Part shown: positions 47,723 through 58,285 of the stretch, piece by piece | Position numbering within the stretch: the first letter of the stretch is position 1 | How the letters are laid out: every line of letters starts with the position of its first letter | DNA from: Aegilops tauschii subsp. strangulata | Taxonomy: Eukaryota; Streptophyta; Magnoliopsida; Poales; Poaceae | Direction: 5' to 3' | Length of the DNA stretch: 64,000 nucleotides | Assembly: GCF_002575655.3 (NCBI RefSeq) | Contig: NC_053037.3 | Coordinates: 145,091,207-145,155,206, forward strand | Translations under genes and position numbers: made by a program | The notes under the pieces: generated by a model | The model's database searches: none | What the model was told of the DNA's origin: nothing | The model's input: the letters and a program-made list of their open reading frames with translations, nothing else

Positions 47723-49845
47723 TGTTGGAAATATGCCCTAGAGGCAATAATAAAATGGTTATTATTATATTTCCTTGTTCATGATAATTGTCTATTGTTC
47801 ATGCTATAATTGTGTTATCCGGAAATCGTAATACATGTGTGAATACATAGACCACATCATGTCCCTAGTGAGCCTCTAGTTGACTAGCTCGTTGATCAAC
47901 AGATATGGACATTGGATGTCGTTGATAACAGGATCACATCATTAGGAGAATGATGTGATGGACAAGACCCAATCCTAAGCATAGCACAAAAGATCGTGTA
48001 GTTCGTTTGCTAGAGATTTTCCAATGTCAAGTATCTTTTCCTTAGACCATGAGATCGTGTAACTCCCGGATGCCGTAGGAGTGCTTTGGGTGTACCAAAC
48101 GTCACAACGTAACTGGGTGACTATAAAGGTACACTACGGGTATCTCTGAAAGTGTCTGTTGGGTTGACACGGATCGAGACTGGGATTTGTCACTCCGTAT
48201 GACGGAGAGGTATCTCTGGGCCCACTCTGTAATGCATCATCATAATGAGCTCAATGTGACTAAGGAGTTAGCCACGGGATCATGCATTACGGTACGAGTA
48301 AAGTGACTTGCCGGTAACGAGATTGAACAAGGTATTGGGATACCGACGATCGAACCTCGGGCAAGTAACGTACCGATTGACAAAGGGAATTGTATACGGG
48401 ATTGATTGAATCCTCGACATCGTGGTTCATCCGATGAGATCATCGTGGAACATGTGGGAGCCAACATGGGTATCCAAATCCCGCTGTTGGTTATTGACCG
48501 GAGAGGCGTCTCGGTCATGTCTGCATGTCTCCCGAACCCGTAGGGTCTACACACTTAAGGTTCGGTGACGCTAGGGTTGTAGAGATATTAGTATGCGGAA
48601 ACCCAAAAGTTGTTTGGAGTCCCGGATGAGATCCCGGACGTCACGAGGAGTTCCGGAATGGTCCGGAGGTGAAGAATTATATATAGGAAGTCCAGTTTCG
48701 GCCACGGGATCATGCATTACGGTACGAGTAAAGTGACTTGCCGGTAACGAGATTGAACAAGGTATTGGGATACCGACGATCGAACCTCGGGCAAGTAACG
48801 TACCGATTGACAAAGGGAATTGTATACGGGATTGATTGAATCCTCGACATCGTGGTTCATCCGATGAGATCATCGTGGAACATGTGGGAGCCAACATGGG
48901 TATCCAAATCCCGCTGTTGGTTATTGACCGGAGAGGCGTCTCGGTCATGTCTGCATGTCTCCCGAACCCGTAGGGTCTACACACTTAAGGTTCGGTGACG
49001 CTTGGGTTGTAGAGATATTAGTATGCGGAAACCCAAAAGTTGTTTGGAGTCCCGGATGAGATCCCGGACGTCACGAGGAGTTCCGGAATGGTCCGGAGGT
49101 GAAGAATTATATATAGGAAGTCCAGTTTCGGCCACCGGGAAAGTATTGGGGGTTATCGGTATTGTACCGGGACCACCGGAAGGGTCCCGGGGGTCCACCG
49201 GGTGGGGCCACCTATCCCGGAGGGCCCCATGGGCTGAAGTGGGAAGGGAACCAGCCCTTAGTGGGCTGGGGTGCCCCCCCTTGGGCCTCCCCCTGCGCCT
49301 AGGGTTGGAAACCCTAGGGGTGGGGGCGCCCCACTTGCCTTGGGGGGCAAGCCACCCCCTTGGCTGCTGCCCCCCCTCAGATGGGATCTCCAGGGTGGCC
49401 GGTGCCCCCCCCCGGACCCCCTATAAATAGTGGGGGGGAGGGCAGCAACACCACAGCCCCTGGCGCCTCCCTCCCCCCCTGCAACACCTCTCCCTCCTGC
49501 TTGCGCTTGGCGAAGCCCTGCCGGGATCCCCGCTACTTCCACCACCACGCCGTCGTGCTGCTGGATCTCCATCAACCTCTCCTTCCCCCTTGCTGGATCA
49601 AGAAGGAGGAGACGTCGCTGCTCCGTACGTGTGTTGAACGCGGAGGTGCCGTCCGTTCGGCGCTCGGTCATCGGTGATTTGGATCACGACGAGTACGACT
49701 CCATCAACCCCGTTCACTTGAACGCTTCCGCTCGCGATCTACAAGGGTATGTAGATGCACTCCTTCCCTCTCGTTGCTAGTAGACTCCATAGATGGATCT
49801 TGGTGATGCGTAAAAAAATTTAAAATTCTGCTACGATCCCCAACA
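47723..49845 (+). repeat. 3' LTR of Angela-type element, enlarged by duplication
   Basis: 2123 bp, against 1715 bp for the 5' LTR. The difference is a 430-bp tandem duplication (48271-49130) partly offset by small deletions. It ends CCCCAACA. TATA sites: 48677-48685, 49107-49115 (duplicated) and 49422-49429. Confidence 0.95.
48271..49130 (+). repeat. 430-bp tandem duplication in 3' LTR
   Basis: Two copies, 48271-48700 and 48701-49130, both starting GCCACGGGATCATGCATTAC; the following sequence resumes at 49131 with GCCACCGGGA. The joint is at a short homology (GCCAC-GGGA). The copies are almost identical, differing for example at 48572 against 49002 (A to T). Confidence 0.95.
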
Positions 49846-50145
49846 CCATGTTGTCGCAGATGGGCTCCTTCCCCTTGGAAGAGCACGACTGTAGGGTGCC
49901 CTCCCTGATGTCGCAGACGGGTGCTTTCCCCTTGGAAGAGCAGATGGGCTCTTTCCCCTTGGAAGAGCCGGAGAGGGTGCCCTCCTCGTGGTCGCCGCGC
50001 GGCAGGCAGACGCCGACGTCCATCTCCCGCGGCAGGCGCCGCGTCGCCCGTAGTTGGGTGATGTCCTCGGAGGTGACGTTCGAGCCCATCCAGGAGCCTG
50101 ATGGCAGCGACATGATCGAAGGAAGAAGAAGGAAGATGAACGGCG
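49846..50145 (-). pseudogene. First gene region of copy 2, cut by the Angela element
   Basis: On the minus strand the frame encodes an acidic segment with repeated SSKGKEPICD-type motifs (three in this block and one diverged, CSSHGNEPICDK, beyond the Angela element at 40764-40705). It matches the DHEEGTHKGSSKVKQPICD end of the copy 1 protein. The Angela insertion with TCATG/CCATG repeats splits it. Upstream, 50146-50340 is GC-rich, promoter- or leader-like DNA. Function unknown. Confidence 0.5.
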
Positions 50146-50339
50146 AAGGAGTTCTGCTCGGAGCAGCGGGCGCCGCAGTGCGTCTGTTGCGAAGAGCGGA
50201 GCGAGAGCAAAGGGACAGGAGGGCGCGAGCGAGTATAATGTCCGCCGCACCCCCCCCCCCAATTTATAACCCTCGGTTTGAACGTGGGGAAGTGGGATCG
50301 TCTGCATGCGCCCATTCCACTACCCCGCAATAAGTGCAT

Positions 50340-51704
50340 GCGTACACGCGCAGTAACTGCCCTGGGAAGAGCATCCGGCCCCCGGACGCCGCAATAAATC
50401 CGCGCGCTTGGGCCGAGGGCGCACGGCAGCGGGCCCCAGCCCGTCGCCCGGTCCCGTCACGCGCGTGGCCTGTCAGGCCCCTCTGGATTCCGGGCACCAC
50501 GTGGCGCCCGCGCAAAGCCCGAGGGATTGCCCCAAGATTCGGTGGACTTCTCGGTCTCCGCCACGACCGAGACGCCACGATCTGGTTTCTGAGAAAACTG
50601 GCGCACATTGGGTGTTGCCGGACCTGGCGCTCGCAGAATCCACCTTGCTTAAGGGGGAAACTGCGAAGGCCCACTCATCCGAAGACGGCGGACCTTCACA
50701 GCTTCAGGGACTACTGTCGGGGGGATGGACCCCGGGCAGGCAACGGAACCCGGATCCTCTTCAAAAAACAACGGGGCTGGCACCGCCCCTCAATACCGGC
50801 GCGCGCTTGGCCGGGTCGCTCGACCCGGCCAAGCCCCCCAAGCCGGCCAGACTAGCCGACCCGGCAAGACACGTCGACTCAGCCCCAACAACTGGCGCAA
50901 GACAGCCGAACCCGGCATGGCCAAAGCCTCCTCACCAAGCCAGCACCACCCATGGCGTGCTACACAATCCGGCCGCGGGTCAACTCCCGTCCCATCCAGG
51001 CCGTATGACGGGGACGAGACTTCAATCAACGATGACCGAGGCAACAGTGCCCCGCCCATGCCTCTGGTCAGCAGGAACGTGGCAACAGTGCCCCTCAACT
51101 ACCCGCCGACCAGGGCCGGCGTGGCAACAGTGCCCCCACCCTCACCGCTGACGACAGCAAGCGGCAACCTGACGGAGAGCACTGTACGCGACTCGACTCG
51201 GCCACGCCCTGACGATCGACAAGACGGCGCACAGTCCCCCTAGGCTTGCGGGGCCCGCACCTAGGGGAACCCGGTGAACCACAAGCCCTCCACGGGGCCC
51301 AGCCCGGGTCCCCGGACACCAACAACACGGACCCACCGACTTATAACATTACCATTGTACCCCCGAGGGGTTGGACTATAAAACCCCCGGGAGCCCACGA
51401 TCATTCGAGGGGCGAAGCAGGAGGACTAGCCACAAAAACAGCAACACCAGAGAGAAGGGGCAGCCCAAGCCTTGGCCAGCTTCCTTCCTCCCTCATACAG
51501 CTCCAGGAGCAACATTGTACTATCGATCATCCAACTACACTCGGCAGGACTAGGGGTATTATCTCTCCGGAGAGCCCCGAACCTGGGTATGTCTGGCGTC
51601 CCACGCCCGCTCATGCCAACCTCGCCTCTGGAGCCCACTTGCGCCCTCGAGCCTCCTCCTCTCTTTAGCCATCCCTTGGCATCTGCCGTGCGCCCACCAT
51701 GATA
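50340..51704 (+). mobile_element. 3' end of a truncated Gypsy element (internal tail plus LTR)
   Basis: GC-rich DNA whose part from about 50430 resembles the 3' internal tail of a Gypsy element, ending GCTTCAGGGACTAC. The LTR then starts TGTCGGGGGGATGGACCCC at 50715 and ends near CCACCATGATA (51704). No pol remains. The left boundary is uncertain (50330-50460). Short frames on both strands look like base-composition artefacts. Confidence 0.55.
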
Positions 51705-51728
51705 GGGCTATTGAAATTTTTGATGATA

Positions 51729-51907
51729 GTGCATCGCACACGGTCCGGAGATAACAACCGTGTGTTATGAAACAGAAAAACCCTCGAGGCGGGTAGATAT
51801 TTTCTAGGGATGCAGGCAGGATTGTGAACAAGAAACATCGCACACGGTCCGGAGATACCAACCGTGTGTTATGAAACAGAAAAACCCTCGAGGCGGGCAG
51901 ATATTTT
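51729..51907. repeat. 107-bp-period direct repeat
   Basis: CATCGCACACGGTCCGGAGA starts at 51729 and 51836; about 72 bp match with two differences, including CCCTCGAGGCGGG. CACACGG words are the subterminal motif of the B3-carrying units. 51908-52150 has no gene. Confidence 0.9.
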
Positions 51908-52150
51908 TGAGAGGGGGAGCCTCATGGAGCCCAATGTACTGTGCGGATGTGTGCGTGACATGTGCACCGGCGTGGCACACAGTTAGTTTGAGTGAACCGT
52001 GTCTGTTGCGTCATCCGACTTATCTAATGTTCATAAATTTGACGAAAAATGACGCGGGAGAGGGTCAGAACACGAACACACTTGCATGTGGACCAAATTT
52101 ATATATCAAAAGGGTGGTTTGATTTTCAAATACCAAATGCAACTTCGATG

Positions 52151-52950
52151 CGGCACGAAGGAAAGCCTAAGCTATGAATGCATGCCCCCTCCCCCCCCCC
52201 CCAATCGAGGTTCACCTAGCAAAGTGCGAAGTAGCTAGCAGCCCCCCTCCTCCCTCGTGTCGGCACGAAGGGGATCCTAAGCTATGAATGCATGCCCCCC
52301 CCAACCGAGGTTCATTCACCTAGCAAAGTGCGAAGTAGCTAGCAGCCCCCTCCCTCGTGTCGGCACGAAGGGAATCCTAAGTTATGAATGCATGCCCCCA
52401 CCCCCCAACCGAGGTTCACCTAGCAAAGTGCATAGTAGCTAGCAGCTCCCCTCCCTCGTGTCGGCACGAAGGGATTCCTAAGCTATGAATGCATGCCCCC
52501 CAACCGAGGTTCAACTAGCAAAGTGTGAAGTAGCTAGCAGCCACCCCTCCCTCGTGTCGGCATGAAGGGAATCCTAAGCTATGAATGCATGCCCTCCCCC
52601 CCCCGACCGAGGTTCACCCTAGCAAAGTGCGAAGTAGCTAGCAGCCACCCCTCCCTCGTGTCGGCACGAAGGGAATCCTAAGCTATGAATGCATGCCCCC
52701 CCCCCCCGACCGCCTAGCAAAGTGTGAAGTAGCTAGCAGCCCCCTCCCTCGTGTCGGCACGATGGGAATCCTAAGATATGAATGCATGCCCCCTCCCCCC
52801 CAACCGAGGTTCACCTAGCAAAGTGTGAAGTAGCTAGCATCCCCCACCCCCCACCCCCTCGTGTCGCCACGAAGGGTGTCCTAAGCTATGAATGCATGCC
52901 CCCCAACCGAGGTTCACCTAGCAAAGTGCGAAGTAGCGACCCCCCCCCCC
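52151..52950. repeat. ~100-bp tandem array, eight units
   Basis: Units begin CGGCACGAAGG or a variant at 52151, 52261, 52361, 52462, 52558, 52662, 52755 and 52865 (period 93-110 bp). Each holds CTATGAATGCATGCCCC, a variable C run, ACCGAGGTTCACCTAGCAAAG and GAAGTAGCTAGCAG. Length differences come mainly from the C runs. The open frames over it are artefacts. Confidence 0.95.
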
Positions 52951-53035
52951 CACACACACACACTTTCAGTCGGCGGGCCAGAGAGGCATATCTCACCAAG
53001 ATGGATCGTAAAACGGACCAAGAATAATCCACCTT

Positions 53036-54660
53036 GGTTATACAACCTCTCTCTTATTGTTGGTCAAAGTTATGGCCATCCATGCAACCCCGGAGATGGG
53101 CTAGCACATCAATAATCACGCAAGTAGCTAGTCCCCGAAGACAACCACTGCATGCATGTGGCCCAAACATATGTATGGAGAGGTGTGTTTTTGAGTAACA
53201 ATGGAACAACTTTGATGTGGCATCGTGATTTCGAACTAGAAATCACCAGACTGAGTGAGGGTTAGGTTGGCGATGCATATGTATGTTACACCACACTTCA
53301 AGCCAACAACAGGGATTCATGCATGCATGCGTGCATAGTATATACGCTCAAACTTAATTAGGTCTGAATCTCACCATGACCTATACTACAATAATACGAA
53401 CCAAATGAAGAATCCGGCATGGTAACCTATCTTGTTGTTGGTCAGGTGATCATGGATGTCCACACACGCCCACGAATATATAGGCTTGTCGCCGATAACC
53501 ACTTGAGGGAGTGTACCGTTCGAAGGCAACCACTACATGCATATGCATGGAGGTGATGCGTGCATGCATGTTTGAATACACAACATTGATGTGGCGCGTG
53601 TGTCAAAAAGCATACACTAGCTCCCCACACAGAGTGAGATCGGTTCATGATGTGTCGTTGTACTAGCCACTTCGACTCGATGGGAGGGATTCATGCGTAC
53701 ACATGCATGTGTGTGTGCTCAAGTTGTATCATGCATGTCATCCCAGAGCGAAAATAATAATCCCCTCCTAAGTCAAATTAACCTCTCTTGTTGTCAGGCA
53801 AAAAGTAGTGATGGACCAAGCGGGCCCACAAATGGAAAGCATCGATATTGCTGATAAATGCTTAAGTGGGTGCGAGAGGACAACCACCACTGCTTTGCTT
53901 GTGGGCCAAACATATATATGTTGAATACCCAAAATGTACAACTTTGATGTGCCACATGCCTCAAAAACCGTAAACCATGCACCCACACAGAGCGAGGTTC
54001 ATATCAAGCGTACTACATATGATGGCCTTCCCCCTCTTGACCGCATACTATATGCTCCTGCTATAATATATGTACAACCCAAAAGAATCCTCATCAATGG
54101 TCAAATTAATTAACCTCTCCCGATGTAGGTCAAAGTGATGCATGCATGCATCAACGATGGCCTCGTGGGCCCACAGATGGAAGCGTCACACGTGAGTGTC
54201 CTAGCTAGGATATGCATGTGGCCCAAAAAGGTGTTGTGTGATGTTTGAATAACCAATTTCACAATTTTGATGTGGCACGTGCCTCAGAAACCAAAAGGTC
54301 CCGACACTGAGTGAGGTGTACTTGTTCACGGATGCGTACGTATAGTATATATGCTAGTCCCCTCCCACCTCTTCGACGCGTACTATATACCACCATAACA
54401 CAAACACAAAAGATTCTACCTTGCTGGTCAAATTAACCTCACTGCCGGCTGTTCGTCAAAGTGATGGACGACGACCTCACGGGCCCATAGAAAGCGTCAC
54501 ACGCGAGTATCGAGTGTCGTGTAGGACAACCATCGACAGCATGTGGCCAAAACATTTATGTATGAAAGGGTTGTGTAATGTTTTAAATAACGATTTCACG
54601 ACTCTGATGTGGCACCGGCCTGCCTAACAAAACGGCCAACCCACATGGTGGCTCACAACT
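53036..54660. repeat. ~325-380-bp degenerate tandem array, five units
   Basis: Units start near AACCTCTC at about 53041, 53422, 53773, 54103 and 54427. Each has in the same order a GGTCAAAGTGATG-like word, GGGCCCACAGATGGAAGC, a GCATGTGGCCCAAACAT stretch, a TTTGATGTGGCACGTGCCTC core and an ACACTGAGTGAGGT word, with strong divergence. The first unit is the least well preserved. Related blocks lie inverted at 21830-22090. Confidence 0.75.
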
Positions 54661-55560
54661 CGTAGTGTACTGCGAGCCACCCGCCACCCCCAGACGCACA
54701 CACCCACACACACACACCGCGAATCTACCGCAACTACGATGCATGTTAAATTGATTATCCCGCGGTGAACATACATGTTACCAAAGGAGGTATGTTTTAA
54801 TTTCAAAAAAATCACATAGATCATTAAGACGTTTTAGTACATTGATTGATTGATTTTCTACAGGTATAATGTGCAAAAATCAAATTTGAGCTACATGCAC
54901 ACATGACAGTGCACCTAAATGGATTGCAAAAACACATGTGCCTCACTGGGTGCATGTTTACTCCCCGTGCAACAAATTTCAAATATTTAGAATCTTGATT
55001 TTTAAATTCTAGTACATCCAAAACTTATTTTAAGTTCATGAAACTTATCGTGTTGTCATATGGACACCAATACAAAGTGGCATTGTACTTTTTTTGTCAA
55101 ATTTGAGACCACTTTTGATGTAATCTTTATCTAATTACAGACGGGAGATTATTAATAATTGGGAACCAATATCCGAAACGAATTATTTACTCGAACCGTG
55201 AGCGTTAGACCAACAATGGATACGTGCCATGCTTCGGTTAAGCAATAAAGCGGCAGCATTAATGATCCAAATAGAAAAACAATATACGTGCCGCCGCGCG
55301 ACCCGTGTGGCTTGCGAGCAGGCGTGAGTCAACGGGACGCATGCGAGCAATCCGCCGTGCTGGCAGACGGGGAGGCGTGCGTGCAGGTGTGTGAATTGAC
55401 GGAGGCGTGCTCGCTGCGCAGTGTCATCGAGAGGCGTGCGAGTAGCTGTGTGAAACTTTGGTAGGCATGCCAGCAGTCCGATGCGCAGGCTCATCGAGAG
55501 GCGAGCCATCGATTTGACCGCCGCCCGCCTCTCTCCCACAACTCCCACTACTTCATATTA
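54661..55560. other. Spacer with no clear gene
   Basis: A (CA)n-like patch near 54698-54716, then AT-rich DNA, then from 55300 GC-rich DNA with repeated GAGGCGTGCG words (CATCGAGAGGCG at about 55426 and 55493). The GC-rich part may be the promoter of the gene starting at 55667. Confidence 0.4.
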
Positions 55561-55666
55561 ATGGTGCGACCGAGCGGCCGCACACCCCATCCTCGCTACG
55601 CACACACAATCCTCTCTCTTCGCTTGCATCCTCGATGCCGCTCTCAGTCCTCAAAGCCGTCAGTGT

Positions 55667-56636
55667 ATGAGGATGCCGCCGAAGCGCCCCATCGGAGGGA
55701 GTGGCGACACCGGGGCTGCTAAAGCATCGGAGCATGGCGTGGAGATGGAGACAGAGGTTGCCATCACCGCCGCCGAGTTATCGCTGCACCCTGATGTCGT
55801 CGACGGCGTCGAGCTTCCACAGCCGGAGGCGGAGTTCCACACCAACTCCGACGACCACTCCGGCGACGACTCCGACGACGACGGACAGCTGGTTAGTCAT
55901 CTATACCCATTTATGTGTCAAATAGATCATAGGGTTTCTCTGGTTACTCCTGCCTCCCCCTTTTTGGAATAGAAATCCTATGGTTATGTTCTCCCAATCC
56001 ATGAAATCTGAGTAAGTTTCGTTAGATCCGTGTAGTGTATTGATTGTTTGAATGGTACAGGTGATAAGTGATTAGTTGTTTCATCTGTGCAAATGATTTC
56101 TGCTAGTAATCTGACTAGGATTAGTGTTCGTGCTAATAATACCTAGCCAGGGCTTGACAATTGATTTTGACCTACATATATTTGTGCCATTATTTTCTTC
56201 AAGATCGGTCTATACATAGACGAGTGTGCTTAAAGATCGAACCATAATCTCTGGATATGTATAAATAAATAGCCATAAATTTCTAATCCTACTTCACGGC
56301 ATGTAATCATTGATTTGATGCCAAATTTGTTTTACTATTTGTATAGGTGCTGTCTGACGATGTGGACAGCGAGGATGAAGATGGCCAGAGGAGGTACAAG
56401 AGGCAAATCCTGAGGGAGCTTTATGCGGGAATGCATAACAGGCGTATTAGGACCTAGAACGGGGCTATGGATACCCATTTTGCAACCAGATGCTTCATGA
56501 GGCGTATCTAAGTGTTCTGGCGCATGCAAGAGAACGGGCCGTTGGCTCCTTCAAGCAGAAGTATTCTCGCAGGGTGGCGCACGGCGCGTACGCCGAGTAC
56601 CTGGAGAAGCTTCAGGATCGTGCCGGCCGCATGTGA
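55667..56636 (+). pseudogene. Two-exon gene of unknown function, one frameshift
   Basis: Exon 1 is 55667-55891 (75 codons; a second ATG follows at 55673), donor GTTAGT. Exon 2 starts at 56347 after TTTGTATAG and stays in frame. Exon 1 ends very acidic (DDHSGDDSDDDGQL) and exon 2 starts acidic (VLSDDVDSEDEDGQ), then becomes basic and helical (RRYKRQILRELYAGMHNRR). The frame meets TAG at 56455-56457, but a frame shifted by one base from 56451 runs open to TGA at 56634-56636 with continuous helical sequence (QKYSRRVAHGAYAEYLEKL). One lost base near 56450 explains this. The protein would be about 172 residues. No domain recognised. Possibly a transposon-borne gene, given the CACACGGTT repeats just downstream. 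Confidence 0.55.
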
Positions 56637-56833
56637 GATGGGATGTGGGATGGATCGAACTATGTACGCTTGAGTATGCTTAATGACGGTTGAACTATGT
56701 ACTTATGGTTGAACTATGCTTATGTACGTGCACGCTTATTATCTATGTCTGAGTATGTTAAATATTTCGCCAAATTTTGGTAAAAATTACAACAGGGGAC
56801 CAATAAACCAGGACGGAGGTAGTACGTCAATCA

Positions 56834-56862
56834 CACACGGTTCCCAAAATTGGAACCGTGTG
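56834..56862. repeat. Perfect 11-bp inverted repeat with CACACGGTT motif
   Basis: CACACGGTTCC and GGAACCGTGTG flank a 7-nt loop. ACGTCAATCACACA(C/T)GGTTC is repeated directly at about 56824 and 56886. Likely subterminal repeat of a CACTA-like element. The rest of 56640-57271 is GC-rich leader-like DNA without a convincing gene. Confidence 0.75.
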
Positions 56863-57271
56863 CAATGACTTTCATTTTGCCTGCTACGTCAATCACACAT
56901 GGTTCGCTCTAGCAAACCGTCGCCCCCAAAATTCTTTGTGGGACAGAAAACCCTCACCACCCAATTCAAAAAAGAAAAAAGAAAACCCTCACCATCCCCA
57001 CGTCACAAAAACCCTCACCCCGCCCGCCACCCCCTCGGCCCCTCCGGTACGTTCCCCATTCACACCTGCACAAGCTCCGCCGCGTTTATGCCATGGCACC
57101 GCCTATTGCGGCGGTAAACACTTAGCTCACCGCCTGCCACTGCCGGCAAAGCCCACCAAATTTTGCCACTTCCGCTTGCCGCCGCCTATGGCCATCGACT
57201 TTCTCGACGCTGCTCGCGGTCGACCCAGCTCCGCTCGGTTGGTGAATCTGCCGTACTGAGGGTTCTTTCTC

Positions 57272-58093
57272 ATGGACGACAAGGTAACTAATTTAACGAG
57301 ACATTATCTCATCTCTTATCCCAGTTCATCTGCCTCCTTTAATCACCCGGCGGAAATCGCCGTGAATTCATTTTTATTCGAGCTGATTTGAGGGTTTTCT
57401 TTCATTCATAGAATGTACAGTGCACCGACACTTCAGGACTTTGCCGCCGCCAAAGATTCCATCTCACAGTACCAGATAACTTGACGACGCGCACGGTATG
57501 TTCAATCTCACCCTAAATCGGTTGGCATGGCCTACTTTCCTGAACATATTCTAAATATTGCTACATTTGGATAAAAGGTGCCACATGCACCATATACGTC
57601 AAAGGGGATTTTTCCCTCTTCTTTCTATATTAGGCAAATTAATGATGTATTGTTCTTTCGATTACTCTCATATTTCCATGACATCATGTTTACCCTATCT
57701 GTTTAATTATAGATTTTTGTCCTTCGATTCCAACTGTTGTACAATTCTTTCAATTTGGGCCCATATTTGCATGTTACCTTCTTTAACAATCCTACCATTT
57801 TCTGCAGAACATCCCTTTCCATGCAACAGATTATGTAGTGCACAATTTTTCCCTTTACATACATCAAGGCTCCACGGATGTCATACTGCACACACACCAT
57901 GGATTTACAATCGTTGCTACTGTAAGACTTGATGCACGTGGTGACTCCTATTTTGGCACTGGCTTTTGGAAAGAAATTGCAAAGTTTTATGTACTGAAAC
58001 CTGTTACTAAAATTGCACTGCACATAAAAGGGCCTGGTCATGAGATATATGCTAACTTCCCCGACAAAATCATCCGTCCAGAATTTGTTCGAA
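57272..58093 (+). CDS. Three-exon B3-like DNA-binding gene with intact frames (3' end not defined)
   Basis: Exon 1 57272-57283 (ATGGACGACAAG, donor GTAACT), exon 2 57412-57495 (acceptor TTCATAG, donor GTATGT), exon 3 57808-58093 (acceptor TTCTGCAG, donor GTAAGT). Phases match (0, 0) and no stop occurs over 127 codons. The protein shows a B3-like pattern: RFHLTVPDNL, VHNFSLYIHQGS, FGTGFWKEIAKFYVL, ALHIKGPGHEIYANF. B3 domains bind DNA in plant transcription factors. Exon 3 ends in phase 1; no matching next exon is clear before the F-box segment, so the 3' end is unknown. It may be transposon-borne like the two other B3-like genes here, but it is the only one without visible damage. Confidence 0.55.
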
Positions 58094-58285
58094 GTAAGTT
58101 TTCTTTTCAACTATCTGCATGTTGACTTACCCAGCAATGTCAAATGAATTGTGCAGTATTTAAGCAACCAATTGTTATTCCCTTTCTTACTATATTCGTA
58201 CCTAATAACTTCTAGTTACCAATACACTTTTCTATTGCCCTGTTTAAACTAAATATTCCCTGTACTCCCATTTCTATCAAAAAGT

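Larger units (their letters stand above)
40765..49845 (+). mobile_element. Angela/WIS/BARE-1-type Copia retrotransposon
   Basis: Complete structure: 5' LTR (40765-42479), PBS (42480-42494), leader (to 43712), gag-pol (43713-47690), PPT (47711-47720) and 3' LTR (47723-49845). Target repeats are TCATG (40760-40764) and CCATG (49846-49850), one mismatch. The flanks are the two halves of the copy 2 first gene region. The LTRs are nearly identical outside indels, so the insertion is comparatively young, but gag-pol is already broken. Confidence 0.95.
36138..54660 (-). mobile_element. B3-gene-carrying CACTA-like unit, copy 2 (inverted)
   Basis: Begins CACTGGTACGCG at 36138, the inverse of the end of copy 1. 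On the minus strand the order is 5' tandem arrays (54660-52151), 107-bp direct repeats (51907-51729), first gene region (50145-49846), an intron, B3-like exons (39080-36975) and subterminal repeats. Interruptions are a truncated Gypsy (about 50340-51704), an Angela-type element (40765-49845) and a solo LTR (37301-38880). The outer end is not located; 54660 is only where the last clear repeat stops. Confidence 0.55.

Noticed and set aside
50264..51668. Open frames of up to 247 codons in GC-rich DNA
   Set aside because: Pro/Ala/Arg-rich translations on several overlapping frames are typical of base composition in a GC-rich LTR; no domain visible.
52151..52950. CRISPR-like look of a regularly spaced array
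   Set aside because: Whole ~100-bp units repeat, without unique spacers; the DNA is plant intergenic and no cas-like gene exists.
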